A stretch of 64,000 nucleotides of DNA from Agromyces hippuratus (lineage in GTDB: Bacteria; Actinomycetota; Actinomycetes; Actinomycetales; Microbacteriaceae), in NCBI RefSeq assembly GCF_013410355.1, contig NZ_JACCFI010000001.1, forward strand, positions 620,001 through 684,000, read 5' to 3'. A program made the position numbers and the translations under genes. Below, piece by piece: positions 44,594 through 52,800 of the stretch (position 1 is the stretch's first letter; every line of letters starts with the position of its first letter). The notes beneath the pieces were generated by a model. That model saw nothing but the letters and a program-made list of their open reading frames with translations. It was not told the DNA's origin and ran no database searches.

Positions 44594-45379
44594 TCAGGTG
44601 ATGATGGGCAGCAGCGGGATCGCCAGCCACCCGGCCAGGAGTCCGCCGATGACCGGGCCGATCACGGGCACCCACGAGTAGGACCAGTCGCTGCCGCCCT
44701 TGCCGTGGATCGGCAGGAGGGCGTGCGCGATGCGCGGACCGAGGTCACGGGCCGGGTTGATCGCGTAGCCGGTCGGGCCACCGAGAGAGACGCCGATGCC
44801 GATCACGAGCAGCGCCACGGGCAGTGCGCCGAGGGCCGCGAGGCCGCCGTCGCCCTGACGCCCGCCGCCGAAGCCGATCACGACGAACACCAGCACGAAG
44901 GTGCCGATGATCTCGGTGACGAGGTTCCAGGCGTAGTTGCGGATGCCGGGGCCCGTCGAGAAGACGCCGAGTTTCGAGGCCGGTTGCGGTTCTTCGTCGA
45001 AGTGCTGCTTGTAGGCGAGCCAGACGATCACGGCGCCGATGATCGCTCCGATGAACTGGGCGCCGATGTAGGCGCTCACGGACACGGGATCGACCGGTAC
45101 GGTGAGGCCGAGCCCGGCGTTGCCGAACTCGGTCGCGCCGTTGGCGACGAGACCGAGGGTGACGGCCGGGTTGATGTGCGCGCCCGACGCGTAGGAGACG
45201 ATGACACCGGCGAAGACCGCGAGGCCCCAGCCGATCGTCACCATGAGGAATCCGCCGTTGAAGCCCTTCGTCTTGGCGAGGGCCACGTTGGCCACGACAC
45301 CACAGCCGAGGAGCACGAGCATCGCCGTGCCGACGAGCTCGCTGAGGAACAACACTCCGAGATTGTCCACGTTGACCAT
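44594..45379 (-). CDS. glpF: Glycerol uptake facilitator (aquaglyceroporin)
   Basis: A membrane channel of the MIP family that lets glycerol enter. The 261 residues form six helices with the two half-helix motifs SGAHINPAVT and GYAINPARD; the Asp after the second NPAR and the Gly-rich surroundings are typical for glycerol rather than water channels. ATG 45379 follows AAAGGATGG. First of glpF-glpK and divergent from dhaKLM. Confidence 0.95.
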   Translation of the reverse strand: MVNVDNLGVLFLSELVGTAMLVLLGCGVVANVALAKTKGFNGGFLMVTIGWGLAVFAGVIVSYASGAHINPAVTLGLVANGATEFGNAGLGLTVPVDPVSVSAYIGAQFIGAIIGAVIVWLAYKQHFDEEPQPASKLGVFSTGPGIRNYAWNLVTEIIGTFVLVFVVIGFGGGRQGDGGLAALGALPVALLVIGIGVSLGGPTGYAINPARDLGPRIAHALLPIHGKGGSDWSYSWVPVIGPVIGGLLAGWLAIPLLPIIT

Positions 45380-45587
45380 CCATCCTTTTCGCTAGCCCGA
45401 GGGCGTCGCCCAGGGGCGGAACACTGCCCACGATACTCAGACCGGCAACTGCGGGGAATGGGGCGGATGAGATTTCGCACTGCCCCTTACGGTGTGCAGC
45501 GTCTCGGGCGTAGGTTGGCGGAGGAATGCTGCGTCGACGTCGCTGCACGGCTGCACGGCGCCCGCTGGCTGAGGGGAAGGGGATGTC

Positions 45588-46589
<1,002 letters not shown>

Positions 46590-46614
46590 AAGAAGGATCG
46601 AAGGGGGAATCTCG

Positions 46615-47262
46615 GTGGGATTGGACATCACCTGGGCCGTGGACTGGGTCAGACGAAGCGCACAGGTGATCTCGGATCATCGAGTCGAGCTGATCACGCT
46701 CGACCGCGAGATCGGCGACGGCGACCACGGCGAGAACATGGATCGTGGCTTCCAGGCAGTGCTGCCGAAGCTCGATGACCTCGCCGCCGGTTCGACACCA
46801 GGGGATGTGCTGAAGCTCGTCGCGACGACGCTCATCTCGACGGTCGGCGGCGCTGCCGGTCCGCTCTACGGAACCGCGTATCTGAAAGCCGCTGCGGCCG
46901 CCGGCAGCGCGGTGTCGCTCGACGGCCCGGCGATCGCCGCCATCCTCACGGCCGCCCGCGACGGGGTCGTGACGCGCGGCAAGGCGGAGTCCGGCGACAA
47001 GACGATGATCGACGCGTGGACGCCCGCCGTCGACGCAGCGGACGCCGCTGCAGCAGCAGGTGTCGACGCGGCCGGCGTCTTCGCCGCGGCCGCCGATGCG
47101 GCGGAAGCCGGTGCCGTCGCCACCGAGCCGCTCGTGGCGCGCAAGGGCCGTGCGAGCTATCTCGGCGAACGTTCGGCCGGGCATCGCGATCCGGGGGCCG
47201 AGTCGAGTGCCCTGCTGCTCCGAGCCGCCGCCGACGCGGCGGCGGCATCAGCGGGTGCCTGA
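46615..47262 (+). CDS. dhaL: Dihydroxyacetone kinase ADP-binding subunit DhaL
   Basis: Holds ADP as a fixed cofactor, which is rephosphorylated by DhaM and donates phosphate to DhaK-bound dihydroxyacetone. The 215 residues have the magnesium-ligand motif DREIGDGDHGENMDRG and the nucleotide loop GGAAGPLYGTAY, with RASYLGERSAGHRDPGA near the end. GTG 46615 has an AAGGGGGA site. Only two bases separate it from dhaM (46615 start is 25 bases after dhaK). Confidence 0.94.
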   Translation: MGLDITWAVDWVRRSAQVISDHRVELITLDREIGDGDHGENMDRGFQAVLPKLDDLAAGSTPGDVLKLVATTLISTVGGAAGPLYGTAYLKAAAAAGSAVSLDGPAIAAILTAARDGVVTRGKAESGDKTMIDAWTPAVDAADAAAAAGVDAAGVFAAAADAAEAGAVATEPLVARKGRASYLGERSAGHRDPGAESSALLLRAAADAAAASAGA

Positions 47263-47263
47263 C

Positions 47264-47998
47264 ATGGGCACTCCGGAGAAGGTCGGCGTGCTCTTCGTCT
47301 CGCACTCCGCGGCGATCGCCGCAGGGCTCGTCGAACTGGCGCGGCAGATGGCGCCGACGGCATCGCTCGTCGCCGCGGGCGGCACCGACGACGGCCGCAT
47401 CGGTACGAGCTTCGATCTCGTGACCGCCGGCATCGCCGAGGCCGATTCGGGCCGGGGCGTGGTCGTGCTGTGCGATCTCGGCTCCGCCATCCTCACGGCC
47501 GAGACGGCCCTCGACTTCCTCGACGACGAGGTGCGCGAGCGGGTGCGCATCATCGACGCGCCGCTCGTCGAGGGCGGGGTCGCCGCTGCAGTCGCCGCCG
47601 AGGCGGGGGACGCACTCGAGGTGGTCGTGGCGGCCGCCGAATCGGCACGGGGGCCGGCCACCACGGCGACCGCGGGGGCCGCCGCGGGGCCGAGTGCGGG
47701 TGCCGCGGATGCCGGCACAGCAGCGCCGGCGGCGGCGGCGTCGGGCTACACCCGGAGCATCCGCCTGGTGAACTCCGACGGGCTGCACGCTCGACCGGCG
47801 GCCGAACTCGTGAAGCTCGCGAGCACATTCCCGCAGAAGGTCACCGTGAACGGCACCGACGCCAAGAGCCTGCTCGGCATCATGTCGCTCGGCCTCACCA
47901 AGGGTGCGCAGGTCGACATCACCAGCAGGGATCTGAACGGCCGCGAAGCGGTCGACGCGTTGGCGGCACTCGCGGAGTCGGGCTTCGGCGAAGCGTGA
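47264..47998 (+). CDS. dhaM: PTS-dependent dihydroxyacetone phosphotransferase DhaM, EIIA-HPr fusion
   Basis: Passes phosphate from PEP through the PTS to DhaL. The 244-residue protein joins an EIIA-mannose-type domain (His14 in FVSHSAAIAAG) to a complete HPr domain (His175 in SDGLHARPAAEL, with Ser202 in KSLLGIMSL at the HPr kinase position) through an Ala/Gly/Thr linker at about 127-160. There is no EI-like N-terminal domain as in E. coli DhaM, so a separate enzyme I must supply phosphate. The ATG is one base after the dhaL stop. Confidence 0.92.
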   Translation: MGTPEKVGVLFVSHSAAIAAGLVELARQMAPTASLVAAGGTDDGRIGTSFDLVTAGIAEADSGRGVVVLCDLGSAILTAETALDFLDDEVRERVRIIDAPLVEGGVAAAVAAEAGDALEVVVAAAESARGPATTATAGAAAGPSAGAADAGTAAPAAAASGYTRSIRLVNSDGLHARPAAELVKLASTFPQKVTVNGTDAKSLLGIMSLGLTKGAQVDITSRDLNGREAVDALAALAESGFGEA

Positions 47999-48009
47999 AC
48001 CGGGTCTCG

Positions 48010-48774
48010 TCAGTTGCCGCCGGCGACGCGGATGTCGGCGCCCGAGGTGTACGAGGCATCCGCTGAGAAGAGGTAGGCGACCGCGCCGGCTATCTCGTGC
48101 GGCTCGCCTGCGCGACGCATCGGGATGTTCGGGGCGCGCTCTTCGGGGGCGTTCGGCCGACCGGCCGCCGCGTGGATCTCGGTGTGCGTCGTACCGGGGG
48201 AGACGGTGTTGACGCGCACGCCCACCGGACCGAACTCCTTTGACGCGCCCGTCGTGAGCGCGTTCAGCGCCGCCTTGCTCATGGCGTAGGGGATGTAGGT
48301 GTTCGGGGCACCGCTGCGGGCCGCGCCCGAGGAGATGTTCACGATGCTGCCGCCCGACCCGCCGCGGTCGGTCGCCATGTGCGCGACGGCGGCACGCGTG
48401 AGCACGATGGGGGCGAGGACGTTCACGCGGAAGAGCTCGTCGCTCTCGTCGATGCTCGCGTCGAGGAAGCCCCCGATGTGCCCCGTGATGCCCGCGTTGT
48501 TGACGAGGCCGGTGACCCGGCCGAATTCGGCGACCGCCGCGGGGACCACCGTCGCCGCTGCCTCGAGGTCGGCGAGGTCGGCCTGCAGCAGCAGCACCCG
48601 AGCACCGGATGCCGCGCACCGACGTGCGATCGCGTCGGCCTCGTCACGGCGCTCACGGTACGTCAGCACGAGGTCGTGCCCGTCGGCGGCGAGACGTTCG
48701 GCGATCGCTGCACCGATTCCGCGACTCGCACCCGTGATGATCGTGACCTGGCGTGTGGCTGAGGCATCCGTCAT
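48010..48774 (-). CDS. Short-chain dehydrogenase/reductase
   Basis: A 254-residue classical SDR oxidoreductase. It has the NAD(P) motif TGASRGIGAAIA, the NNAG motif, the catalytic Ser in VNISSGAA with Tyr and Lys in YAMSK, and the C-terminal ADIRVAGG. The Arg after the third Gly region (TYRERR) suggests NADP preference. The substrate is unknown. ATG 48774 lies six bases after TAGGCT (48781-48786, minus), so it is probably leaderless. Convergent with dhaM, 11 bases apart. Confidence 0.92.
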   Translation of the reverse strand: MTDASATRQVTIITGASRGIGAAIAERLAADGHDLVLTYRERRDEADAIARRCAASGARVLLLQADLADLEAAATVVPAAVAEFGRVTGLVNNAGITGHIGGFLDASIDESDELFRVNVLAPIVLTRAAVAHMATDRGGSGGSIVNISSGAARSGAPNTYIPYAMSKAALNALTTGASKEFGPVGVRVNTVSPGTTHTEIHAAAGRPNAPEERAPNIPMRRAGEPHEIAGAVAYLFSADASYTSGADIRVAGGN

Positions 48775-48871
48775 GTGCCAAGCCTATTGGCGGCGCCGGT
48801 CCGAATGCCGCGAAATCGACCCGAAGGCGGGCACTGGCGGATCGGTGCGCAGCGGGCGTACCATCAGGCGC

Positions 48872-49204
48872 ATGATGGCACGTGACGACGCGAGCCGAGA
48901 TGACGGCAACGCATTCACCCACTTCTTCGACAAGGTCGACCGGGTGCTGGAGCCGGTGTTCAGCAACCCGCCGACTCCAGCGGAAGAGGCGCCGCTCGAG
49001 CCGACCGACGGCAAGGCGTGTCCGATCTGCGGGCATCCCATGTTCGAGCACTTCATCGACCACTCGACGCCGAACACGGTGCTGGTCTGCCCGACCGACG
49101 AGCGGTTGCCCGAGCACGAGGTCGGCGGGCCCTACAACGAGCTCGGCATGCCCGCGACGGGCCGCCGACTCGAGAAGTACGCCGAGCGTCACTCGACCGA
49201 GTAG
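48872..49204 (+). CDS. Conserved hypothetical protein with CxxC zinc motif
   Basis: A 110-residue protein that I do not recognise. The N-terminal half is acidic (FFDKVDRVLEPVF); the centre has CPICGHPMFEHF and a later LVCPTDE, which together resemble a small zinc site. No membrane segment. The ATG at 48872 lies seven bases after TACCAT (48859-48864), consistent with leaderless translation; the next codon is also ATG. Divergent from the SDR gene. Confidence 0.75.
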   Translation: MMARDDASRDDGNAFTHFFDKVDRVLEPVFSNPPTPAEEAPLEPTDGKACPICGHPMFEHFIDHSTPNTVLVCPTDERLPEHEVGGPYNELGMPATGRRLEKYAERHSTE

Positions 49205-49245
49205 GTGCACGCGGCGGCATCCGTTGCATCATCTACGCTGACGAC

Positions 49246-49944
49246 GTGACGTCACCAGTCGTACCGCACAGCATCCACATCACGGTTCTGCACGACGGTC
49301 AAGTGCTCCTGGAGCTCCTCTCCGACATCCGCACGAGCCTGGCTCTCGCGGAGTCCCGGGCTGTCGACCAGGACCACGTGTCCGCCATCGTCACGGGGTG
49401 GGTGGCCGAGCGTTCGTGGCAGCCGACGCCTCGGGGGACCGCGCGCGCTTCGTTCGCTGAGAAGTACCGGGCGGGCTATGCGCTCGCGATTCCCGGAACC
49501 GAACGTGACCTGTTGCGCTTCCAGGTGTCGTCGAGGGCACTCGCGGAACGGTTCGCACTCGCGTTCTCCACGGGTGCCGAGCCCGATGATCCCCGCACGG
49601 AGCAGTTCCCTCGAGACTTCGCCCGCGGCCTCGCCATGTTCTTCCGGAGGTCGAAGGCGTTGGCGCAGGAGCGCCTTGCCGGCGGTGCGTATCTGCCGAT
49701 CATGCAGTCGTACCTCGATCATGCGCGCGCGAAGATCGACGAGGACGACCAGGATCACCACGAGGTGTTCTCCCGGGGCGTCGGCGCCATCATGGCCGAC
49801 GAGCGCTACCTCCTCCTCTCGGACGACGATGGCGCACGACAGCTGTACGCCGCACTCGAGTCGGAGCGATGGGACCTCTACAACTGGTACATGGACCGCG
49901 CGAAGGGCGGTGTCGTACGGTCGAGGCGACCGCAGCGCGCCTGA
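49246..49944 (+). CDS. Hypothetical protein
   Basis: A 232-residue soluble protein of unknown function, mostly helical with an acidic stretch ARAKIDEDDQDHHEVF near residue 165. No catalytic motif recognised. GTG 49246 lies six bases after TACGCT (49234-49239), so the start is assigned by the leaderless rule; there is no ribosome site. Confidence 0.65.
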   Translation: MTSPVVPHSIHITVLHDGQVLLELLSDIRTSLALAESRAVDQDHVSAIVTGWVAERSWQPTPRGTARASFAEKYRAGYALAIPGTERDLLRFQVSSRALAERFALAFSTGAEPDDPRTEQFPRDFARGLAMFFRRSKALAQERLAGGAYLPIMQSYLDHARAKIDEDDQDHHEVFSRGVGAIMADERYLLLSDDDGARQLYAALESERWDLYNWYMDRAKGGVVRSRRPQRA

Positions 49945-49965
49945 TCTGCACGGCGGCGACCGCGC

Positions 49966-50259
49966 TCACCAGGGCCTGGTGTCCTTGCCGTCGAGCCAGA
50001 GCCGGCCGATGCTGATCGGTGGTTCGGGCGTCGTCTCGGCGTTCTTGATGTCGACGGTCTCGCGGTGCTTGATGACCTGGGCGATGGCCATCGCGTGGCC
50101 GTGACCGAGTGCGTACTCGGTCTTCAACCACGCCACGACCTCGCCGGTCCTGGTACCGGTTGATCCGAGGCCGCGTTCATCGGCGAGTTCGATGAACCGG
50201 CGAGGCGTGAGGCCGGTCGAGGTCTCGACGTTGTCGAGGTAGGACTGCCCTTGGGACAT
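49966..50259 (-). CDS. DUF4287-domain protein
   Basis: A 97-residue protein with the DUF4287 pattern: YLDNVETSTGLTPRRFIELADERGL then a helical VVAWLKTEYALGHGHAMAIAQVI (shown here in parts of the family consensus). Function unknown. ATG 50259 has AAGGAGCAC upstream. It lies downstream of, and on the same strand as, the DHFR-like and hydrolase genes, so it may share their transcript. Confidence 0.85.
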   Translation of the reverse strand: MSQGQSYLDNVETSTGLTPRRFIELADERGLGSTGTRTGEVVAWLKTEYALGHGHAMAIAQVIKHRETVDIKNAETTPEPPISIGRLWLDGKDTRPW

Positions 50260-50284
50260 GTTCGTGCTCCTTCTCGGTGCTTGG

Positions 50285-50305
50285 TGGTCGGTGGTCGGTG
50301 GTCGG
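50285..50305. repeat. Three tandem copies of TGGTCGG
   Basis: A 7-base unit repeated three times between the DUF4287 and DHFR-like genes. It is prone to slippage; no function evident. Confidence 0.8.
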
Positions 50306-50316
50306 TATACGGTGCT

Positions 50317-50865
50317 TCAGGGCCGCGCGGTGGGGCGGTGGACGGTGAGCTGCACGCCGCGTTCGAGCATGCGGGACTCGACCAGTTCGAGGTCGGCACG
50401 GGGCCCGTCGTAGGTGTCGAACAGGCGTCGCCCCTGACCGAGCACCACCGGGTGGGTGAGCAGGCGGAGCTCGTCGAGCAGGCCGCCGGCGATCAGCGCC
50501 TCGACGAGGCGGATGCTTCCGGCCACCGTGATGCGCCCTTCACCGCTGGCCTTGTGCGCTGCGAGCTCGTCGAATCCGGTCACCTCGGTGTTGCGCCAGG
50601 TCGGAGAGTCGAGCGTGCTCGAGACGACGAGCTTCGGCATCGCGTTGAGCCGGCGGGCGAGGGGCACCTCGTCTCCGCGGTTCGGCCACGAGTCGGCGAA
50701 CACCTCGTACGTGCGGCGACCGAGCAGCAGAGCGGATGCTTCGCCCTGTTCGCGTGCGACCTCGGCGAGCATCTCTTCGCCGACCCAGGGGAAGTGCCAG
50801 GTCTCCGGCGCTTCGACGACGAGGTCGAGGCTCGCGAACAGTTCGGCGGTGATCGTCCTGGCCAT
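50317..50865 (-). CDS. Dihydrofolate-reductase/RibD_C-family protein
   Basis: A 182-residue member of the RibD C-terminal family. The first strand TITAELFASLDLVVEAP is followed by ALLLGRRTYEVFADSWP (the cofactor region), LVVSSTLDSPTW and ITVAGSIRLVEALIAGGLLDEL. Substrate unknown. ATG 50865 sits one base after the stop of the upstream alpha/beta hydrolase gene, so the two are translationally linked. Confidence 0.88.
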   Translation of the reverse strand: MARTITAELFASLDLVVEAPETWHFPWVGEEMLAEVAREQGEASALLLGRRTYEVFADSWPNRGDEVPLARRLNAMPKLVVSSTLDSPTWRNTEVTGFDELAAHKASGEGRITVAGSIRLVEALIAGGLLDELRLLTHPVVLGQGRRLFDTYDGPRADLELVESRMLERGVQLTVHRPTARP

Positions 50866-50866
50866 T

Positions 50867-51673
50867 TCAGACGCCCACAGCGATCGACCGGAGGATGGGA
50901 GCGACGTCGTCTGCGGGAAGCTGGTGGTCGCCGCCGGGCACCACGACGAGCCGGCTGTCCGGCAGGACCTCGGCGAGCGCCGCAGCACCGGATCGGATCG
51001 ACGGGAACGTCGACTCACCGACCAGGACCGTGACGGGAGGGGGGATCGGAACGTAGCGATCGAGCGCGGCAGGGTCGCCCGACATGGTGTCGCCCACGAT
51101 GCGCGCGTCGTAGCGCAGCGTGCCGGCGTAGGGCTCCACGGCCGAAATGAACGGCGACGCCATCATCTGGTCGACCATCTCCGGGGGCAGCCCGACTGCC
51201 TCGAGCGAGAAGTACCGAAGGGCCCCGAGTCGATCGCCGGCGGCGGCGAATGCGTCGAGCCGCGCGACGTAGTCCGCAGGGATCGGCGGACGTGCGTCGT
51301 CGACGATGAACGGCGGCTCGAAGGCGGCGACAGCGGAGACGGGTACGCCGGCCAGAGCGGCTTCGAGCGCGAGGATGGCCCCCGAGGACTCGCCCAGCAG
51401 GATCGCGTCGCCACCGACGTGTTCGAGGAGCGCGGCGATGTCTTCGATCTCGCGTGCGACGGCATACGTCTCGGCGTCGCCGCTCTCGCCGCGACCACGG
51501 CGATCGTAGGTGACGACGCGAAGCCCGCCGGCTGCGGCGAGCGCTGCGGCACTGGGGGAGATGGCACGGTAGGCGGTCGCACCGTGCACGAGGATCACCG
51601 CCGGGGCAGCAGTCGGGCCGAGGTCGTCGAACGCGATCTGCGTGCCATCGGCAGAGTGCACGAAATGGGTCAT
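50867..51673 (-). CDS. Alpha/beta hydrolase
   Basis: A 268-residue serine hydrolase. It has the oxyanion segment VILVHGATAYR, the nucleophile elbow GESSGA and the C-terminal catalytic His in GGDHQLP. No signal peptide. The substrate is unknown. ATG 51673 has GGAGGAAG upstream. It is divergent from a tetR gene, and the shared region is full of palindromes, so it is probably repressed by that regulator, with the DHFR-like and perhaps DUF4287 genes in the same unit. Confidence 0.9.
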   Translation of the reverse strand: MTHFVHSADGTQIAFDDLGPTAAPAVILVHGATAYRAISPSAAALAAAGGLRVVTYDRRGRGESGDAETYAVAREIEDIAALLEHVGGDAILLGESSGAILALEAALAGVPVSAVAAFEPPFIVDDARPPIPADYVARLDAFAAAGDRLGALRYFSLEAVGLPPEMVDQMMASPFISAVEPYAGTLRYDARIVGDTMSGDPAALDRYVPIPPPVTVLVGESTFPSIRSGAAALAEVLPDSRLVVVPGGDHQLPADDVAPILRSIAVGV

Positions 51674-51689
51674 GAGAATCTTCCTCCAT

Positions 51690-51707
51690 CTGAACGGTAC
51701 CGTTCAG
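51690..51707. promoter_or_regulatory. 18-bp perfect palindrome, likely TetR operator
   Basis: CTGAACGGTACCGTTCAG lies 17 bases from the hydrolase start and 49 from the tetR start. It is followed by further GTAC-centred near-palindromes, TCAGTACGGTACTGA (51704-51718) and the core CAGTACTG (51725-51732). The spacing fits repression of both divergent genes. Confidence 0.75.
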
Positions 51708-51755
51708 TACGGTACTGAGTGGTACAGTACTGACAGGTACCGGAGGAGTCAACCC

Positions 51756-52370
51756 ATGAACACCAACCCACGGGTCGAGGCGACGCGAGCTCGCATCTTG
51801 AACGCCGCTCTGGACGCATTCGTGCTCGACGGGTATACCGGTGCGAGCACCGACGTCATCGCGGCGGCGGCAGCAGCTTCGAAGCAGACCGTCTACAAGT
51901 ACTTCGGCGACAAGGAGGGGCTCTTCCGGGCGCTGATCTCCGATGTCGTCGACCGGGTTCACGACTCGATCGTGCGCCTCGACATCGATGCCTACGCCGA
52001 TGGGGAGGCGGTCGTGCGAGCACTCGCCCGACTCCTGAGCGACTCGGTGCTCGATCGTCGGGTGCAACGATTCCGCCGGCTCGTCATCGCCGAAGCTGCA
52101 CGCTTTCCCGATATCGGCCGCGCCTACTACGAGGGGGCGTTCGAGCACACGATCGGGCACATGGCCGATCTGCTGGCCAGCGCGAGCGAGCGCGGCTGGC
52201 TGCACATCGAGGAGCCGCGGATCGCGGCGAATCAGCTGGCAGGGCTCCTGCTCTGGATCCCGAGCAACCGCATCATGATGACCGGGCGGTTCGACGCGAT
52301 CACCGAAGCCGAAGTCGAGTCCGGGTTGGAATCCGGCGTCCGCGTGTTCCTCGCGGCGTATCGGGACTGA
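51756..52370 (+). CDS. TetR-family transcriptional regulator
   Basis: A 204-residue repressor. The N-terminal helix-turn-helix is ILNAALDAFVLDGYTGAST followed by KQTVYKYFGDKEGLF; the ligand-binding domain resembles the AefR/TetR_C_7 type (RRLVIAEAARFPDIGRAYYE). ATG 51756 has CGGAGGAG upstream. It probably controls itself and the divergent hydrolase operon through the palindromes between them. The inducer is unknown. Confidence 0.92.
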   Translation: MNTNPRVEATRARILNAALDAFVLDGYTGASTDVIAAAAAASKQTVYKYFGDKEGLFRALISDVVDRVHDSIVRLDIDAYADGEAVVRALARLLSDSVLDRRVQRFRRLVIAEAARFPDIGRAYYEGAFEHTIGHMADLLASASERGWLHIEEPRIAANQLAGLLLWIPSNRIMMTGRFDAITEAEVESGLESGVRVFLAAYRD

Positions 52371-52398
52371 CCTCGCACGGGGGAGCGGGAGACGGGAG

Positions 52399-52404
52399 TA
52401 GGTT
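52399..52404 (+). promoter_or_regulatory. -10 hexamer TAGGTT of a leaderless short frame
   Basis: TAGGTT ends six bases before ATG 52411, the same geometry as at other leaderless genes in the window. Confidence 0.5.
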
Positions 52405-52410
52405 GGCGCC

Positions 52411-52467
52411 ATGCTCAGATTCGCCGTTCGGTGCCGGTTGACCGTTTCCGACGGCGCCCTGAGCTGA
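52411..52467 (+). CDS. Possible 18-residue leader peptide
   Basis: A leaderless-type ATG opens an 18-codon frame (MLRFAVRCRLTVSDGALS) that ends in TGATG, overlapping the ATG of the next small protein. The peptide is basic then neutral. It could couple translation of the downstream membrane protein. Alternatively a single-base indel has split a longer gene. Confidence 0.4.
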   Translation: MLRFAVRCRLTVSDGALS

Positions 52468-52670
52468 TGCAGTTCGTTCTCGACTTCCTCGTCTGGAGCG
52501 CGATCGTCGGTATCGTGCTGTGCATTCCGCTTGCCATCCGTGCGGTGCGAAATGAACTCCTGCATCACGACGACCCGCGATTCACCCCCAATTCATGGCT
52601 CGGGCGAACCATTCGGTGGCAACGTCAGCGCGCCGAACGGGACTCCACCTCGCCTGGCTCGGACGGCTGA
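52467..52670 (+). CDS. Small single-pass membrane protein
   Basis: A 67-residue protein with one transmembrane helix (about residues 2-24) and a basic cytoplasmic tail (RNELLHHDDPRF, RTIRWQRQRAERD). Not recognised as a named family. Its ATG overlaps the stop of an upstream 18-codon frame and has no ribosome site, so it probably relies on coupling. Confidence 0.6.
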   Translation: MQFVLDFLVWSAIVGIVLCIPLAIRAVRNELLHHDDPRFTPNSWLGRTIRWQRQRAERDSTSPGSDG

Positions 52671-52800
52671 TATTCGGCCCCGTGAGGGCGGCCCTGCCGG
52701 TCGCCGATCACGCGGCGACGGGACGTGGGTGAGCTGACACGATGGCGATCGAGATCATCTCGTAATCACTCATGTCTGCCGCGAACAGTACGGTCGATTC

